64,000 bases of DNA from Aquila chrysaetos chrysaetos (Eukaryota > Chordata > Aves > Accipitriformes > Accipitridae): contig NC_044024.1 of NCBI RefSeq assembly GCF_900496995.4, positions 17,300,698 to 17,364,697 of the forward strand, given 5' to 3'. The notes under the pieces are model-generated. The model was not told where the DNA came from. It saw only the letters and a program-made list of their open reading frames with translations, and ran no database searches. Below, one piece after another: positions 34,501 to 48,600 of the stretch (positions within the stretch are counted from its first letter, which is position 1; the number at the start of each line of letters is the position of its first letter). The translations under genes were made by a program, and so were the position numbers.

Positions 34501-37071
34501 AGTTCTAAAACAAATCTGATGGGCTTCATCATAATGTGATCCTGTCTCCCCAAGGAAATTTGCACTAGTTAAGGTGAAGTGCTTGTTTTGACCATGAAAT
34601 GAGAAGAGAAAGCAGGCAGAAAACTGAACAGTTATAGGTCATCCTTTTATAGGTTGGTGCTAAAGCAAATGGATTGAAGTATTGAGGTGGTGTAACTTGT
34701 GCTACTTGAATGTGGATGGAGATATTCATGGCTTATCGGGATGTGCTATTGGTTACAACTGCTATTGCAAATTCAAAATCAGAAATAATCCCTTGTAGAA
34801 GCTCTGCAAAACTTCTCTAGGAGGAATACAGATAAAGGTGGGAATGCCCAGTTCAAAAACCCCTTCTCTTTTCATGATTAGCCACATGTTTCCAATTGTT
34901 CATGCATCTGATTATTCCCTGTTTTTTTTTAACATCCCCTCTGAAAACTATCTAAACTCAGGGGAGAATTTTCCTCTGTGGTGTTAACTACCAAAGCTGC
35001 TTTGTTTCCAGTGTCTCATGGCAACTATTTGTGCTTTTTGATTCGTAGCCTAGAAAACTAAATTAGCAATTATTCTACAGAATGCATGTTATTTGGGGCA
35101 ACACTAATTTGCCAGGAGCAACTTCCTGACACATCTGAAAATCACGTCACCTCTTTAGGCCAGCAAAATGTCAGTCCTTTCTCACTGCTAGTGTTCTGGT
35201 GTTTTATACAACATGAATCAAGCTGATACTGACCAAGAGGCTTGTTTGGCCTGTTAGCAGTAGTAAACTTCTGGGTGTTCGTGACAGAATACCCAGTGTT
35301 GCAGCTTGCTGATCTGTTTAGATTATTGCATATTTTTCCTTTTCCATGTATCTGTATTTTGTTTTGCCTCTTTCCAGGCTTTAATGACAAATAAAAAGGT
35401 GTAACAGACTCATACTCTATGTTTCCAAGGTCTTTCTGATGGAAGTATTGCGACTTCTTTACAGTTGTAGTCAGTTTTCCTGACTTGCAGCAGGACAACA
35501 GAGCAGAGTCTTACAACTATGAGCAAATACTGTGAAGTTGAATTTCTTTCCCTTTGAAATTGAGAAATCGATACAAATTGGCAGAAATTCTCATATGCAA
35601 ACGAACGTCTTGAAAGGCTGACTCCGACGTTCACGAATGCTATTGGGATGAATGGAAATATTGCTGCTTCATTTTCTGCTATGATGCCAAATTGTCTGTC
35701 AGCAGTACTAGGCTGATTGTGGGAGTTTTCTTCTCTGGTTATTTTTCTGGTTGGAAGTCCATCAGGAATACCACCATGATCAACATTAATATAGGTCTTA
35801 ATACCGCTCCCCCTCTTCAATTTGAAGTGAAAGGCAAGTTGGAGTGGAGGATCAAGCCCTTAATTTGTTACTTACATTTGATTTGAAGCTTAGTGTCCAA
35901 GGTCGAGCTAAAAGGGTAACGGAATAACTCAGGCCTGTGAGCAACTCATCATGTTAGACAGAAAGCAATTTGGTCCAAGGCGCAGCATGTTGGAAGATTG
36001 CCACTTCCTTTCTCTTTCAGTACTGGTCTGTATTCTCACGCCTGTAAACAGTCTCTTCTTCCCTTTCTGTGGGTAACTGGGCTTCCTTCCTGAAACCTTC
36101 CCAAATTCAGACTGCATTTGCCAATAAATTTGTATTTGTGTTTGATACAAAAATTTTCAAAGGAGCTTCACAGACACTAATCAGGGTAAAAATGCAAATC
36201 TAAAATCTGTCTTATTCTCATGTTTCCTTTGGAAACCATTTAATTTCTTACAAGCGCACTTTGGCAGATGATGTGGCCCTTACAGTAATAAATCACAGGA
36301 ACATAAGACACTTCACTGCAGCTGCAACGTGGCTAGTTAGGATCCTATTCAAGAAAAAGGCTTAGGCAGTGTATTTTCTTTCCTATACTCTGCTGTAGCA
36401 TTTCTCCTCCTTATAGATCAAGTGAAAAGACTCTCAGAATGCTCTTATAATTGTCTCCTTAGAGTTATAATCTGCAAATGCTTTTTTCCTAAAAGATAAA
36501 AATACCCAAATCTTAATGGAGCCTTTTTAAATGGCACATCATTAACTCTCCAACCTCCTTCACGGTTTTGTAAATCTCTTTAATAAGGGTGAGAAAAAGC
36601 TTAGAGAGGTCTCTTTGATTAAAGGTTTGACCTGGAATTACTTTGAATTTGTATTATGGAGTCAGCAGGTTTACTGTGGTAGTCTTAACAGAGAATCTTT
36701 TGAAGTACTTTGCAGGTAGAGCTGTAAAGAGAGTAAGTATTATATAAAACTTGCTAAAAAAGCAGCAGAACCAGTTAAGCATCAGGGCACTGTGTTGAAA
36801 AGGCGTATCCATGGAGCACGGGGAACAAGCTACCTTGCTAATTTAAAGCCTGAATTTGCAAGTCTTGTGAGTGGGATTATATGGCAGAATTTCAAGAAGA
36901 GGAGGCTGGACTCAGTGATCCATGAGGTCCTTTCAGTCCTATGCTCAGGGTTCCTGCAAGATTATAATCACTAAAAAATAACAGTTTGAAGAAGTGACTC
37001 AAATCAGCAAGAAATACAGCCAGGACAGTGAGTTTCATAGAACTTGATGTGCTCAGTGCTTCATCGCCATG
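31566..37071. other. Intergenic spacer
   Basis: 5.5 kb without a recognisable gene. Open frames at 33047-33409 and 35142-35820 (minus) and 32318-32683 (minus) were examined and show no known domain. A possible old CR1 tail lies near 36893-36940. T- and A-rich tracts occur throughout. Confidence 0.5.
36893..36940 (+). mobile_element. Possible very short CR1 LINE 3' tail
   Basis: GGCTGGACTCAGTGATCC and AGGTCCTTTCAGTCC resemble the CR1 3' end (GGTTGGACTxGATGATCx...AGGTCCCTTCCAACC). Only about 45 bp match, so this is weak. Confidence 0.3.
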
Positions 37072-37664
37072 TGTGCTGGTTTTGGCTGGGATAGAGTTAA
37101 TTTTCTTCACCGTAGGTGGGATGGGGCTACGTTTTTTGTGCTGAAAACAGTGCTGATAACACAGGGATGTTGTAGTTATTGCTGAGCAGTGCTTACCCAG
37201 AGCCAAGGCCCTTTCTGCTCCTCACCCCACCCCACCAGCGAGGAGGCTGGGGGGGCACAAGAAGGTGGGGGGGGACACAGCCGGGACAGCTGACCCCAAC
37301 TGGCCAAAGGGATATCCCAGACCACAGGACGTCATGCTCAGCAATAAAAAGCTGGGGGAAGAAGAAGGAATGGGGGATGTTCACAGTGATGGCGTTTTGT
37401 CTTCCCAAGTAACTGTTAACAGGTGCTGGAGCCCTGCTGTCCTGGAGGTGGCTGAACACCTGCCTGCCCATGGGAAGCGGTGAAGGAATTCCTTGGTTTG
37501 CTTTGCTTGCGTGCACGGCTTTTGCTTTACCTGTTAAACTGTCTTTATCTCAACCCAGGCGTTTTCTAATTTTTACTCTTCCGATTCTCTCCCCCATCCC
37601 ACCGGGTAGGAGGGAGCGAGCGGCTGCGTGGGGCTGAGCTGCCAGCTGGGGTTAAACCATGGCA
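37072..37664 (+). mobile_element. Solo LTR of an avian endogenous retrovirus, ERVL-like
   Basis: A fossil LTR of 593 bp starting TGTGCTGG and ending CCATGGCA, flanked on both sides by the perfect 5-bp target duplication CCATG (37067-37071 and 37665-37669). The 5-bp duplication fits ERVL-type integration. An AATAAA near 37344 is a likely LTR poly(A) signal. No internal viral region is present. It is the same family as 3635-4224 but in the opposite orientation. The intact target duplication and clean ends suggest moderate age. Open frames within it are not genes. Confidence 0.93.
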
Positions 37665-37669
37665 CCATG

Positions 37670-39269
37670 CATGACTTGGCTCAAAGGAAGCGACCAAGGA
37701 CACAAAAGCCTGTGAAGCCTTTTAACCCTGCTAATTTTGAGTCTTATGGGTACAAGTTTCTTAGAAGGTGAAGTTCCCCTCAAGGTCACGTAAATCTCTG
37801 CTAACAGATTTGCTGTATTTGTCAATGATGGCCCTATAATTCTGATTAATGGAGATGCTTCTCTGTAGGACAGGTGGCCTCACTTCTCCCTGGTATAACT
37901 TTTTATAGGTTCTCTAAAGCTTAGGCAAAACTTTCAGTATGGGGCAGTGAGTCTACGCTGGATTTATTGCACAGTATTTAATGGCTGACTTCAGGAGTAT
38001 TTAGGAGCAGAACCATCCAACATCTTCAGTACTCATGATATGTCAAGAGTCTCAGAAAGGTCAGATTTTCTTTGGCAATGTCCCCTCCTTTAGTTTTTGC
38101 TTTCACGGTTGGACTTCTTGGCATGAATATACTGACAACATTCCTGTATCTGCGAACTAAGGACAGGAACTTGCAGCTTACAGAAATCGGCATTGCAGTA
38201 TAGGTAGCCTTCGCTTTGGAGAGTCTGTTTGCTCGGCCCATATGTCAAACGTCAGCGTGATGGAGCATGCCTTGTACGTAGCCAATTTTGCAAGACCCGT
38301 AGCAGAGCCATAATGTTGACAATACCATTATGAAGTCAACAGGGGAGGTCGATCTTAATTTCCCTTGCTTGCCTGTTCTTCCTGGTTTTCGTACTCTGCA
38401 GAAATGCAGACAGCGTATGCAGAGCAACGAGCGTCCCCATTTGAGCCACCCATTCACTGCGCGGTGACGGGTGATGTCAGCTGAACTTCCCGCAAAAGCA
38501 ACACCATCTCGCTAGCAGCGATGATATTTTTCAACCTTTCAGACAGGGTGTCAGGACCTTCCCTCCTAGCCGCACCCAGCCACCGCTGCTCTGCTTTTGC
38601 CAAGGTGTCAGGACGTGTTCTTGGAGACATGCCGTGTGCGGGAGGTAGGCAAGCGAAGCTGCCCGAGGGAGCGCTGGTCCTCCGGTCGTCTCTCCCACCT
38701 GCCCTAGGTGAGAATGTCTTCCCCCCGACACGCAGGGCACCTCCACGCTGGTAATTTGCTGGGCAGAGAGGGAAGCGCTGCTGATGGGGAAGGGGAAAAG
38801 AAAAGAGAGGAGCGTGGTTTTCCTCTCCCAACTGCTAGAACAGAAAGGCTGTTCAAAGGGGACCCGGATCCAGAGAAGGGAAGCAGGGAGGACCCTCAGA
38901 AGGAGTGGGCAGAGCAGAGATGGTGAAAAATAGGACATGAAAGTGGCACTGCAGAAAGCTCTTTTAGCCTTAAAGGAAAGTGAAAGGTCTCTGTGGCTCC
39001 TGAAGGAAAGCCTTTTCAGTGGCTGTGGGGAGGGTTTTTTGTCCGTTTTCAGGCAATGTTAAAAAAAGAGACTTCTGTTGCTCTGATAAAACGTTCTTTC
39101 CCCCCTGCAATGATAGCATTAAAGACATTGCAAGTGAATTATTAGGCTTTTTTGTACGACACGTGCGCATCCTACCCCGGAACTTGGTGGCCGAAGGTAG
39201 ACAGATTTCTCTGCAAGATGTTCAATGGTTTTAATCCCTCCTGAGGTTGATGACAGGAGGCTTCAGCTC
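37670..39269. other. Intergenic spacer
   Basis: 1.6 kb. A GC-richer patch at about 38450-38930 contains overlapping chance open frames on both strands. Nothing is recognised. Confidence 0.5.
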
Positions 39270-39692
39270 TTATCAGAAGCCCTTAGCTCCTATGAAGACA
39301 GGATGAGAGTTGGGGTTGTTCAGCCTGGAGAAGTCTCTGGGGAGACCTTATAGCAGCCTTCCAGCACTTAATGGGGGCCTACAGGAAAGCTGAAGAGGGA
39401 CTTTTTACAAGGGCATGTAGTGATAGGACAAGGGGTAATGGCTTTAAACTGAAAGAGGGTAGATTTAGATTAGATGTAAGGAAGAAGTTCTTTACTGTGA
39501 GGGTGGTGAGACACTGGAACAGGTTGCCCAGGGAGGTTGTGGATGCCCCATCCCTGGCAGTGTTCAAGGCCAGGTTGGATGGGGCTTTGAGCAAGCTGGT
39601 CTGGTGGAAGGTGTCCCTGCCCATGGCAGGGGGGTTGAACTAGGTGGTCTTTAAGGTCCCTTCCAACCCATACCATCCTTTGATTCTCTTAG
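39270..39692 (+). mobile_element. CR1 LINE, 5'-truncated 3' end
   Basis: CR1 is the dominant avian non-LTR retrotransposon. This copy encodes the C terminus of ORF2, including GNGFKLKEGRFRLDVRKKFF and VVRHWNRLPREVVDAPSL, open from 39371 to a stop at 39641-39643, then a short 3' UTR with GGTCTTTAAGGTCCCTTCCA and a tail like GATTCT. Upstream, GGGTTGTTCAGCCTGGAGAAG is also CR1. The copy is 5'-truncated as usual and relatively well preserved. Confidence 0.92.
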
Positions 39693-42600
39693 AATAACCC
39701 CTATTTCTACAGACTCTGGGGAAACTGAGTGCTGATCTGTTTAGTGTGATTAGGTGGCAGCAAGGCTGAAATACTGTTGAGGGAAGCATTGCTGCAGAGT
39801 TGCTTGATCAAGAAAAATATCTAAGGTGATTCCAGAAGTAGCTGGTATTCAAAGCACAGCTCAGGTGAGTACACCCAACACATCTGATGGGACAGGGTAG
39901 AGGACACGGTAAAGCACTAGCAGTGCTGCATTCAGAGAGCAGTGCCAGATGCACTGCAGGCTTCCTGAATGCCTCAGAGTTTTTGCATATTTGAAGTTTT
40001 GTTACTGTTCCTTTTGAAGAAAGATGGTAGGTATAAATTCCTTAAAGAGCAGTAGTGTAGTACCTGCCTCCATATGTGACCAAATAGGATGGTTCAACAG
40101 CAAGTGGAACAAAGTAAAGCATTTCACTGATTTTGCTGTAGTTCTGGGACGCATTTCCTTTATGACTCCCCAGCAATCTGCATACCTCCTCCTGGAGAGA
40201 GAGAAGTGATTATTCCTGCCTGTGACAGCCTAGCCTTTTTTGGAAATAATACTGCAGTATTTAAGTCTACTCAAATGCTGGATGACCTTAGTCTCTGTGC
40301 AGTGCTGATGTAACTGGTGGGATGGTCTGATGGTAATGAGATGAAAGGGCTCCAGGTCACTGTTGCCCTTTGTCTCAGTAGGGAATGCTGTCCTTCATCC
40401 TGGGTTTGATCCAGCTCCAATTAATATGATGCCAAAACACCCACAAACTTTTCTATTATAATGTATTTCTATAAAGAAAGATCAGATCCTTAGTGTTTGT
40501 TGCTGAAGTATGTGGTGGTACTTGTGCATTGTCTTCACAGACGTCAGCAAGAGCAGAAGGTGATCACATCTCGTTAGAAAACATTCAATGGCTGGGGAAA
40601 TGTATGTTCTGTGACTTATGCTCCACAGACCTAACGTATGTCTTGTGTGGACCAGCCAAAGGCTGCTTGAGCCGTCCTGTAGTCCCCAGCTGCCCGTGAG
40701 ATCAGGCACGTGTAAGAAGGGATACGTGGAGCCATGGATGTGACATTGCTGCGGGGCATTATGAGTGTATGGTGACAGACTGGGGCTAAGCACGCACTGC
40801 TTTTCCCATGCTGCACATCGGGGCGTTTGCTTGTACTAAGCTTTCTCTCATTTTTGTTATGGCGTTTCAAAACAGTAGCAGAGTATCTAAAGGGCTGGTG
40901 CTGAGGCAAGTCCAGCTGCTTTCCAGGTGAGGGGATTATTCACCCCTTCCCTGTTTTAGGCACGTAATCTTTTGGTTCTCTGAATCCTCACCTCTGTTGG
41001 AAACAGCCCCCTCTTTCACCCTTGTATTCTCCTGGGGGGAATACAAGCTCCCATCTTTGGATACTGTGTTGAAAACCAAAGCGGGCTCTGTGTGGGCCCC
41101 TTCATGCACACAAAGCTGAAATAGGAAAAATAAAAATATGACCTTCTATTCCTTGGAACTCTGACATCTGTCTCCTAGTCTCTGATTTTCATACTATGCC
41201 ATTTCCTCATCTGTTTTACTGGGTGCGTAGGAGCTTTTATTGCTTCCAGTATTTAGATAGAATGAAAACTATTGCTTAAATGAATAGCTCCTGAAATTGT
41301 TTCCTTGCTGGGAATCGTTAATATGCCATATGGATTCAACTCGTGCATCTGAGCTAATATTGCACCCAGAATTGCTAAAACTATTTCTTTTGAACTCTTA
41401 ACCCTTTATTGGATAGGAGAGGATGATTTTTTTTCCTTTAGTAGCTGAGGTTTCAAATGTACGTGTGCTGCAGTCATTCAAGATGTCACATTTGGGCATC
41501 TCCTTCTCCCGGAGTGTTATGTATCTTATTCTCTCAGCAAGGATCTCAGGATGTTTTGCAAAGTTATTCTCAATTCAGATGTGAGGAAAAGGAGGCATAA
41601 GAAATGTCAAACTGTCTCTTGCAGAGCTGAGGGTAGAGCTGCCCTCTGGCTTCCTAGGACACCCGGCAAGGCTCTTCACTTCCCTGTGCTGGTGGTCCAA
41701 AAACCTGAATTGCTCAGGAATACATCTCTCTCCAGCACTCAGAGGCCAGTGGGAAATTCAGCAGGAACTGGCTGGAGTAGTCAGTGCTGGGAGAGTTGGA
41801 AAAGGCTGAAATGAAAGTGTGGAATAAGGACAAGAGATTGCAGTTGATGGAGGTTTGAAGGCAGGTGGCTGTGAGTGGTTAACAGTGCTCTCAGCCTATT
41901 GCAAATGCAGAATTAAATGTACGGGCTTTAATCACCTTCCTCAAACCTTTCTGATGTTTACCTGCTACATGCAAGGAAATAGTCACTTGGGCTCAGCTGA
42001 CAAATGGTAGTTCATTAGGATATGGTAATTCGATTGCTTGTGATTGTCTTTCTCTGCTCTTAGTATCTGAGAAAGAAGAGTATTCTAAATTGTAAGGGAA
42101 ATAATCCGTCCTGATTTATGCCACCAAAAAAAAATCCCAGAGGAAGATTAATTCCAAGAAACAAAAGTGTCTATTAACATAAATGACTGTTAGCTATAGT
42201 GAGCATTAAACTTAAACGTATCTATTCTCTCCATGTGGCGCCACGGTTTTTAGCGTAGAGGCTTGAGTGCTACATTAAGCTGAATGAGGAATAGTGGAAG
42301 CTTTATAGCTCAGCTAGGCATTGAAATGGTACCGGTTCGGAAAGCTTGACAGATGAGACAGGCTTGAGAAAAATAGGTGAATCAAAGCTGTAGTTAGAAA
42401 ACCAACTCAGCCCCAATACACCCATTTCTCCTATGGTTTAGTAACGATACTTCTGTTGATTTACTTGCCTCACCTTGTCTCAGGAGATGAGATCTATAAC
42501 AATGATAGAGAGCTCCCTTTTGAACTTACGTGAACTCGCTCAACAAGGGGATTAAAATTGGATTTCAGCTTAGTAGCTCTCGTGTTGTCTCGCATCAGGA

Positions 42601-45600
42601 AGCGTGTTGCTAGCAGGACAGATATCTTGCCTGGTGTGTGCCTGGGTGTCCTTGAGTATTAACGCGCTATATCGATGCCTCCCATTTTTAGGGCAGCGTT
42701 GCTCGGACCGCAGCTTGAAGGCCTGTTGTGGCTGAGACTATCCTTCTGTGAGCCGTCCTCAGATCAAATGGGCTCTGCCGGTACCAGCCCGCTCCTGCTC
42801 TCTGCCTTCGCCGGGTAACTCTGCTATCTCGGCCGTGGGAGGACAGGGCTGTGCATTTGCAGTCGCCGTTCTGCGTGCTGGCAGGCAGCCACAGAGTTTG
42901 CGCCTGTCTGCACTACTTCAGCTCTGCAGTAAGCCCGGCACGTTCTCCTCAGCTGTAGAAGCTGCTCTTCTGCACTTGCAGAGAAAAACACATTTGCTCA
43001 GGAGGCGTCAGGGCTGGGTGTGCGTGCCGTCAGCCCAGCACGGTGGGAAGAGATGTCATCGTGGTCCCCGGCACTTCTCAGGCTGAAGCTGGGAACCGAC
43101 CCAGCTAACCGAAGATGGGGTAGTTGGGTCCACGCTGCAAGGTGGAGCAGTCTTACAAGGAGGCTTTGCACGCTGAGCTCTGTTTCCTCCATTTACATTG
43201 CTCCGGCACGTTGTGCTCACGCTGGGTTCATGAGCGCTCGGAGACAGGTATAAGGGATTATTGCCCGGTGGCAGAATTATCAGTGGTGTTAGAAGAAACG
43301 GGAAAAGCAACAAAAATTGCAGATGCAATAATGCAACACTAATCTTGACAATGCCAAAAGAAGTGGTGACTTGCACAATTAGCCAACCTCCATTTTTAAC
43401 GGGGAGAGAGTCAAAATGTTTTGTAGATCTGTTCTGAAAAAGATACTGGAGAGGCAAGGATTTGAAGGTGTCTGTACTAGGAAGTTAAGGCCTGGTAAAA
43501 ATATCTGGAGCCTACTGCAGCTGTTTAACAGGCAGCTGTTGGAGGAAACTGAGAGCTGGGGACTGTTTCTGATCTGATGAAATAGATCCTTCCTTCAGGA
43601 TTAACTTCGTTCAGGTGAGCGGGGCAGTGACTGCTTCTTCCTCTGGCTGCTACAAAATCTTCAGCTACGTGGTTACCTCAGTTGTCAATCCTGGACCAAA
43701 TCAGAGGCCTGATTTTTTTTTTTTGTTTTGTTTTTTTGTTTACCTTAAGTGTCCTTTATCTTCATATAAAATACATGTGAGAAAAGCCCTTGAAGTATTA
43801 TCCTGGAAGATAACCATTTCTAACAGCCTGTTCAGAAAGGAATAGATTTTTACTCTATCTGCCAAAGATCCTAGCTCCAGCCCTTGCTTGTTTATTACTG
43901 TTGGAGCACTGAATAAGAGTAAGTAAAAGTTCAGATCATTTGGTAGTTCAACTTCATCCTGGTAGGAAAAAAACTAGATGAGGCTGCAGAACAGCTGCAG
44001 AAGAGGTAGCAGTGTCGCTATCGGAAAGCATCTCGAAGCAGAATATATGCTTTCACCACAGCTGGCAGAACTTAAGGAACAGAATTTCCTTGGCTTGAAG
44101 GTGGTCACTGTAGTGCTGAGACATAGAAAAATATAGGGGAAACCAGTCTGGCCAAACAGTGTATTTGCGAGGCTATTCCATGTATCGTCCTTGGTACCAT
44201 ACATCCAAGGGCTGGCAGTTCTCTGCATTGGCTGTAGCTGATTCTGAGAGCTGTTTGCTTCTGATTCTCTCCACTGGAGGATAAAGTAGATATGCGGAAG
44301 AGTTGCTACTGGATCTGCTTTTAGATAGACTTAGAAACTGAAGAAAACGAAACTTTTCCTTAAATTGAGGTGGGAAGGCTAATGTGCTGGGAGATTGCTC
44401 GCTAAAGCTGAGTTGCTTTCCATCTGACAGAGTGGTCAGTAGACTGGTGTCTTGATTGCATTTGTTTTTAAGCAAATCTCTTTCTGAAGGGGAAAAGTAA
44501 AATAACAGCCAGCCAGCTTCACCTCAGTAAAAAGAGTGCTGCTCTTTCCCGAGCTTGCAGTCAACATCATCTCTTGTCTGAGCCAGCCCCAAGAGCTGGA
44601 TTAGTACACTGTTACAAGCCTTTACAACATACAGGCAAAGCAGACCCCAGAGGAGCTGACTGTGTTTTGGGAGAGAAAGAACTGTCTGAAAGCTTCATCC
44701 TCTGTTAAGGTATAGGTTAGTCTACTGCCTGTCATATTTTAACTCCAGTTGCCCTTTAAGCACACATCTAAACTCTTGCCAGTAAGAGATCTTGTAAGCC
44801 AGTTCCTTCTGACTGCTTGATACCTGCTCTTGAAAGACTGGTGATAAAATCCCATGCATTAAATTACACTGGAAAACCAGCAGCATGATACAGAATAAAC
44901 TGCAGTGTTGTATGCATATGGCTGTGGGCACAGTATTAGTTTTGGTCTCTGAGGAGGATTCCCAGAAAGTAAATGAAAAAAATGGACAAAATTTCCCTAT
45001 TCAAAGCATTTATTCTACCTCTGTTAGCTCTGCAGAGCTCTTTTCTAAAAGACCCCAAACCAGATCTGTACATGGCACAGCTGAACAAAAGCAACTGGGG
45101 GAAGACATCTTGTTAAAGAAAACACTGGCTGTGTTAAGCCTTTGCTTTAGTGCTTGACTGCAGAATAGATAAAAGGTTTGGGAGTAAAGGGAGAAATGAT
45201 GTTTTTTCCCATTTCTCAGTTTTTTCCCATTTCTCTGCTTTTTCCTGTATGATCACTAGAGGCAGAAGTGCATGCAGGATTGACCCTTCAGCATGGTGAG
45301 GCACAAACAGGTAGGTGCTAACTCCTGGTTTACTCTCTGAAGGAGAAGACGACTATACTGCTCTACTGCAGGAAGGGAAGAACTCCTCCTGCTCTGAAGG
45401 ACTGGTGCTACTCCTCCCATTTCCTCATCATGCAATTAGAAAGAGCTAGTATTGGACTACAGTCCCTGAGCCTGGCGTCTTCTACATCTTAAAAGGAAGG
45501 CTTGGAAGTGGAAAGGATGAGGGCTGGTTTTCTTGCTTTAAGACATTTCTCTTACCTCTAGAGGCTGAGTTGCAAGTTGCGTGGATAGAGGGGCTGTGAG

Positions 45601-48600
45601 TGACGAAGGATGACTGTACTGGTGGGGCTGGACAGGAGTCTGGCGAGCAGCTCCTACAGCAATTAACCCAGGGCTCTGCTGGCTCCCACTGGTCTGGTTT
45701 GCTCTGGGTGCGTTGGGGAGGTGGTAGAAATGATGTCCACTCACAAGACACAGTGGAACACAGTATCCTATTTTAAGAACAAAAGTCAAATTTTTCTAAG
45801 TACAGCTAATGGACTGAATGTTTGAGGTAGAGCCCACACAGGTCACTCAGTGAAGCTGAAATAACATCATGAGCATTAACACTGAACAGCTTCCTGGTTC
45901 AATAGCAGCCCTGGAAATAAAAATCTGTTCTTTTGAGTTCTAGTGAGTGCCAGGCTGCATGCTGTGTGCTCTCGCAGCACCCCACTACCAGAACAAGTGC
46001 TCTTTGGAAATGGGATGGGGTGTTAGGCTGTGAAAAGTATGGGTAGGAAACCTCTCTTGGCCCTTGCTTCTTTTCTTCTTGCCAGATCAAACAAGCGACC
46101 CTGAGGCTTGGGAACACTGTACAGAAAATAGCAGGTGTGTATGTGTGCATGGGTCAAGACTAACTATTCTAGATGGAGTAGGGACTATCATATTTGACTC
46201 AATTTTTTTCTTCCTTTTTTTTTCTCCTACACATGGGGTAATTTTGTTGACTCCAGTTATATTCACATCTGTTTCTCAGCAGAGATGTTTGTTTTTCAAC
46301 CTGGGAGCTAAGGCTTTTTGTAGAAGATGAGTTATAAAGTGCTTAATTAGGAGGGTGGAGAGCAGCTTGAAATGAAACCTACACCTTCCCAGTGAGAGCG
46401 ACATTGTGCTTCTCAGCTGCAGAGGCTGTATTGATTAATTCATGCTGCCTTGAAAGGCTATTGTGCTAGTTACCTTAGCTCTCGCAAATGGTGTTTTTAT
46501 AATGAAGCGGAAAGGGTTTGAAATAATGGGACACAAAAATAATCACTGTGGTGGAGCAATAGAAAACTCCATCTTCTTAAAAAATGTACAAAGCGTCTTT
46601 TCCTGTGTGGTTGGTCAGCACAATGGTAGGGTGGCCCATCACAGTGACTGCTCTGCTTTCTTCTGTCTGAGATGATGGGGAGAAGGCAATCTCTAAAATG
46701 CAAATGAGAACACAATGAGGGTACTTGAACTACTCCAGACTCCTTGATCAACATGATGAGTAAACTTCGACAACGAGCAGTGTATCAGAGAAGCATACAG
46801 ATTATGCTCTGCTTGAAAAGGGATGAGAAGGGAGCCCTCATTTACGCCCCAAAAAACCCCCACCAAAACCAAGCCCCCAAAAACCTGTCGGGCTATTTCT
46901 TGGCTATTTTGAAAGCAAGCAATCTAGCATGCGTCTAGCTCTAGTAGGCTGTTTTCTAAGGGGAAGGAAACCAAATCTCTTAATATTAGTGGAATAGTAT
47001 CATGGGCATCTCTATCCTCTGGCATATTCATTGTAGGAAGAAATGGAGAACTCTTGTCCCTGACAATATTCTGGTTGTCTGTATGAAATAAGTTTGTGAT
47101 TGAAAATATTTATTTGAACTGAATGCAAGAGAGGATCAAAACTATTGTGTCACACCCTGTGAATAAAGGGGGTGAAGGAAGGGTGTTGAGGTACAAAGAT
47201 TTCATTGCCTTTGAAACAGCATTTCCTATAGCAGCAGAAATTGTCGGCTGCTAGCCAGAGTTCTTATTTGCTTTTATATAAAACAGACCAAAAAAAAATC
47301 TCTACCACTTTAATGGTTCTCAATGTTTATGCATCATCCTCTATTTCATACCCACCAAGTACTTCTACAAGCTCCGAGTAACTTCAGCTGGCAAAACACC
47401 AAAAAGTAGTTAATAGTATTTGCTCCTTACAAATGGGATGGTCTCAAGCCCAGTTAATTTTGAATTTTAATCCTCAGAGCTGTTGCCGCCTTATATTCCA
47501 GTTGAAGGCAAGGGTAGCTGGAGGAGCTTCTTGTAAGAGAGGACACAACTGGATTAGTTTGGGTGTAGTGCTGTGCTGACGCGGGTACAGCCTTCGGCGG
47601 TGGAGTTGCTGAGCTGAGAGCAGGGGTAGGAGGCTTTGCCTCTGTCTGCACCTGCATTTTCCAGAAAGCCCTAAATGACTTGCCAGGAATAGAAACCAGG
47701 TCTGCACAGTGGTAATGAGCTTTCTGCTCTCTGCGTGTATTTTTGAGATGAATACATGCTAAAACTAATCTAGTAGCCATAAAAATCAGTAAAAATTACC
47801 CTGCTTGAAATAAAAATGTCAGACCCACTTGTGATTATTTAAGAGGAAAAAAGTCATCATGCGCTGCATTAGAGATGAGGCCTGTGCAGAAGAGGTTTTT
47901 AGGAGATTCTCTTTCACTGCAGCACTGATGGCTACTCTGGAGCACAGCTATTTAAAATAATAGTTTGATGACTTCATTAAACTGTAAGTTTCTCCAATAC
48001 GAAGTACAGTCCAGAGGGAAGGTTTTTTTAGTACACTCTTAAAAAGTCAACAGTCCATCCCTTCCTGATGTGTATCCTTGACTGTGGGAACAAATGGTGC
48101 TGTAACTAGTCTGAGTCCCATCCTTGTTCAAAGACGCAAAGTATTTATCTAATTAAAAAAAAAATAATTTGGGATTATTTGTCTAAACTTTTCTGTGTAA
48201 CCTGAATTAGAGAACTGTGGCTTTGGGTCCCAATGTAATATGGATGCAATTGCAAAAATCAATGCAAAAAACAGAGCCCAGAAGAGAATTATATTTAACA
48301 GGAGACAGAAAATCAAAACAGATTCCAAACAAATTAGAAATTAAGACTGCAGCAGCTTGAGCCGAGTTTGCCTTATGGGGAAAGCTTATTAATGTAACTA
48401 AGGTGATTTTTTTTTTTCGCCTGAACTCCCCGTCAGTAGTATTTGCCCATGTCACGTCTCTGTTCTGTGACTTAATACAGTGATATGGGTGGCAGATCAA
48501 CAACGGTAAAATGACAAGAAGATAATTAAAGATTTACTTTACAACATGTTGGAACTTTAAAGATATTGGAAGGTGCTGATACAAATTCTGAGCACCTGAG

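Noticed and set aside
35142-35820. Two overlapping minus-strand open frames (118 and 136 codons)
   Set aside because: No recognisable domain, no convincing splice or start context; kept as chance frames.
36255-36281. Sequence reading TLADDVA, like a reverse-transcriptase active site
   Set aside because: No other reverse-transcriptase similarity on either side; a short chance match.
43974-44475. Two overlapping minus-strand open frames (84 and 100 codons)
   Set aside because: Not recognisable as any family and no supporting gene signals.
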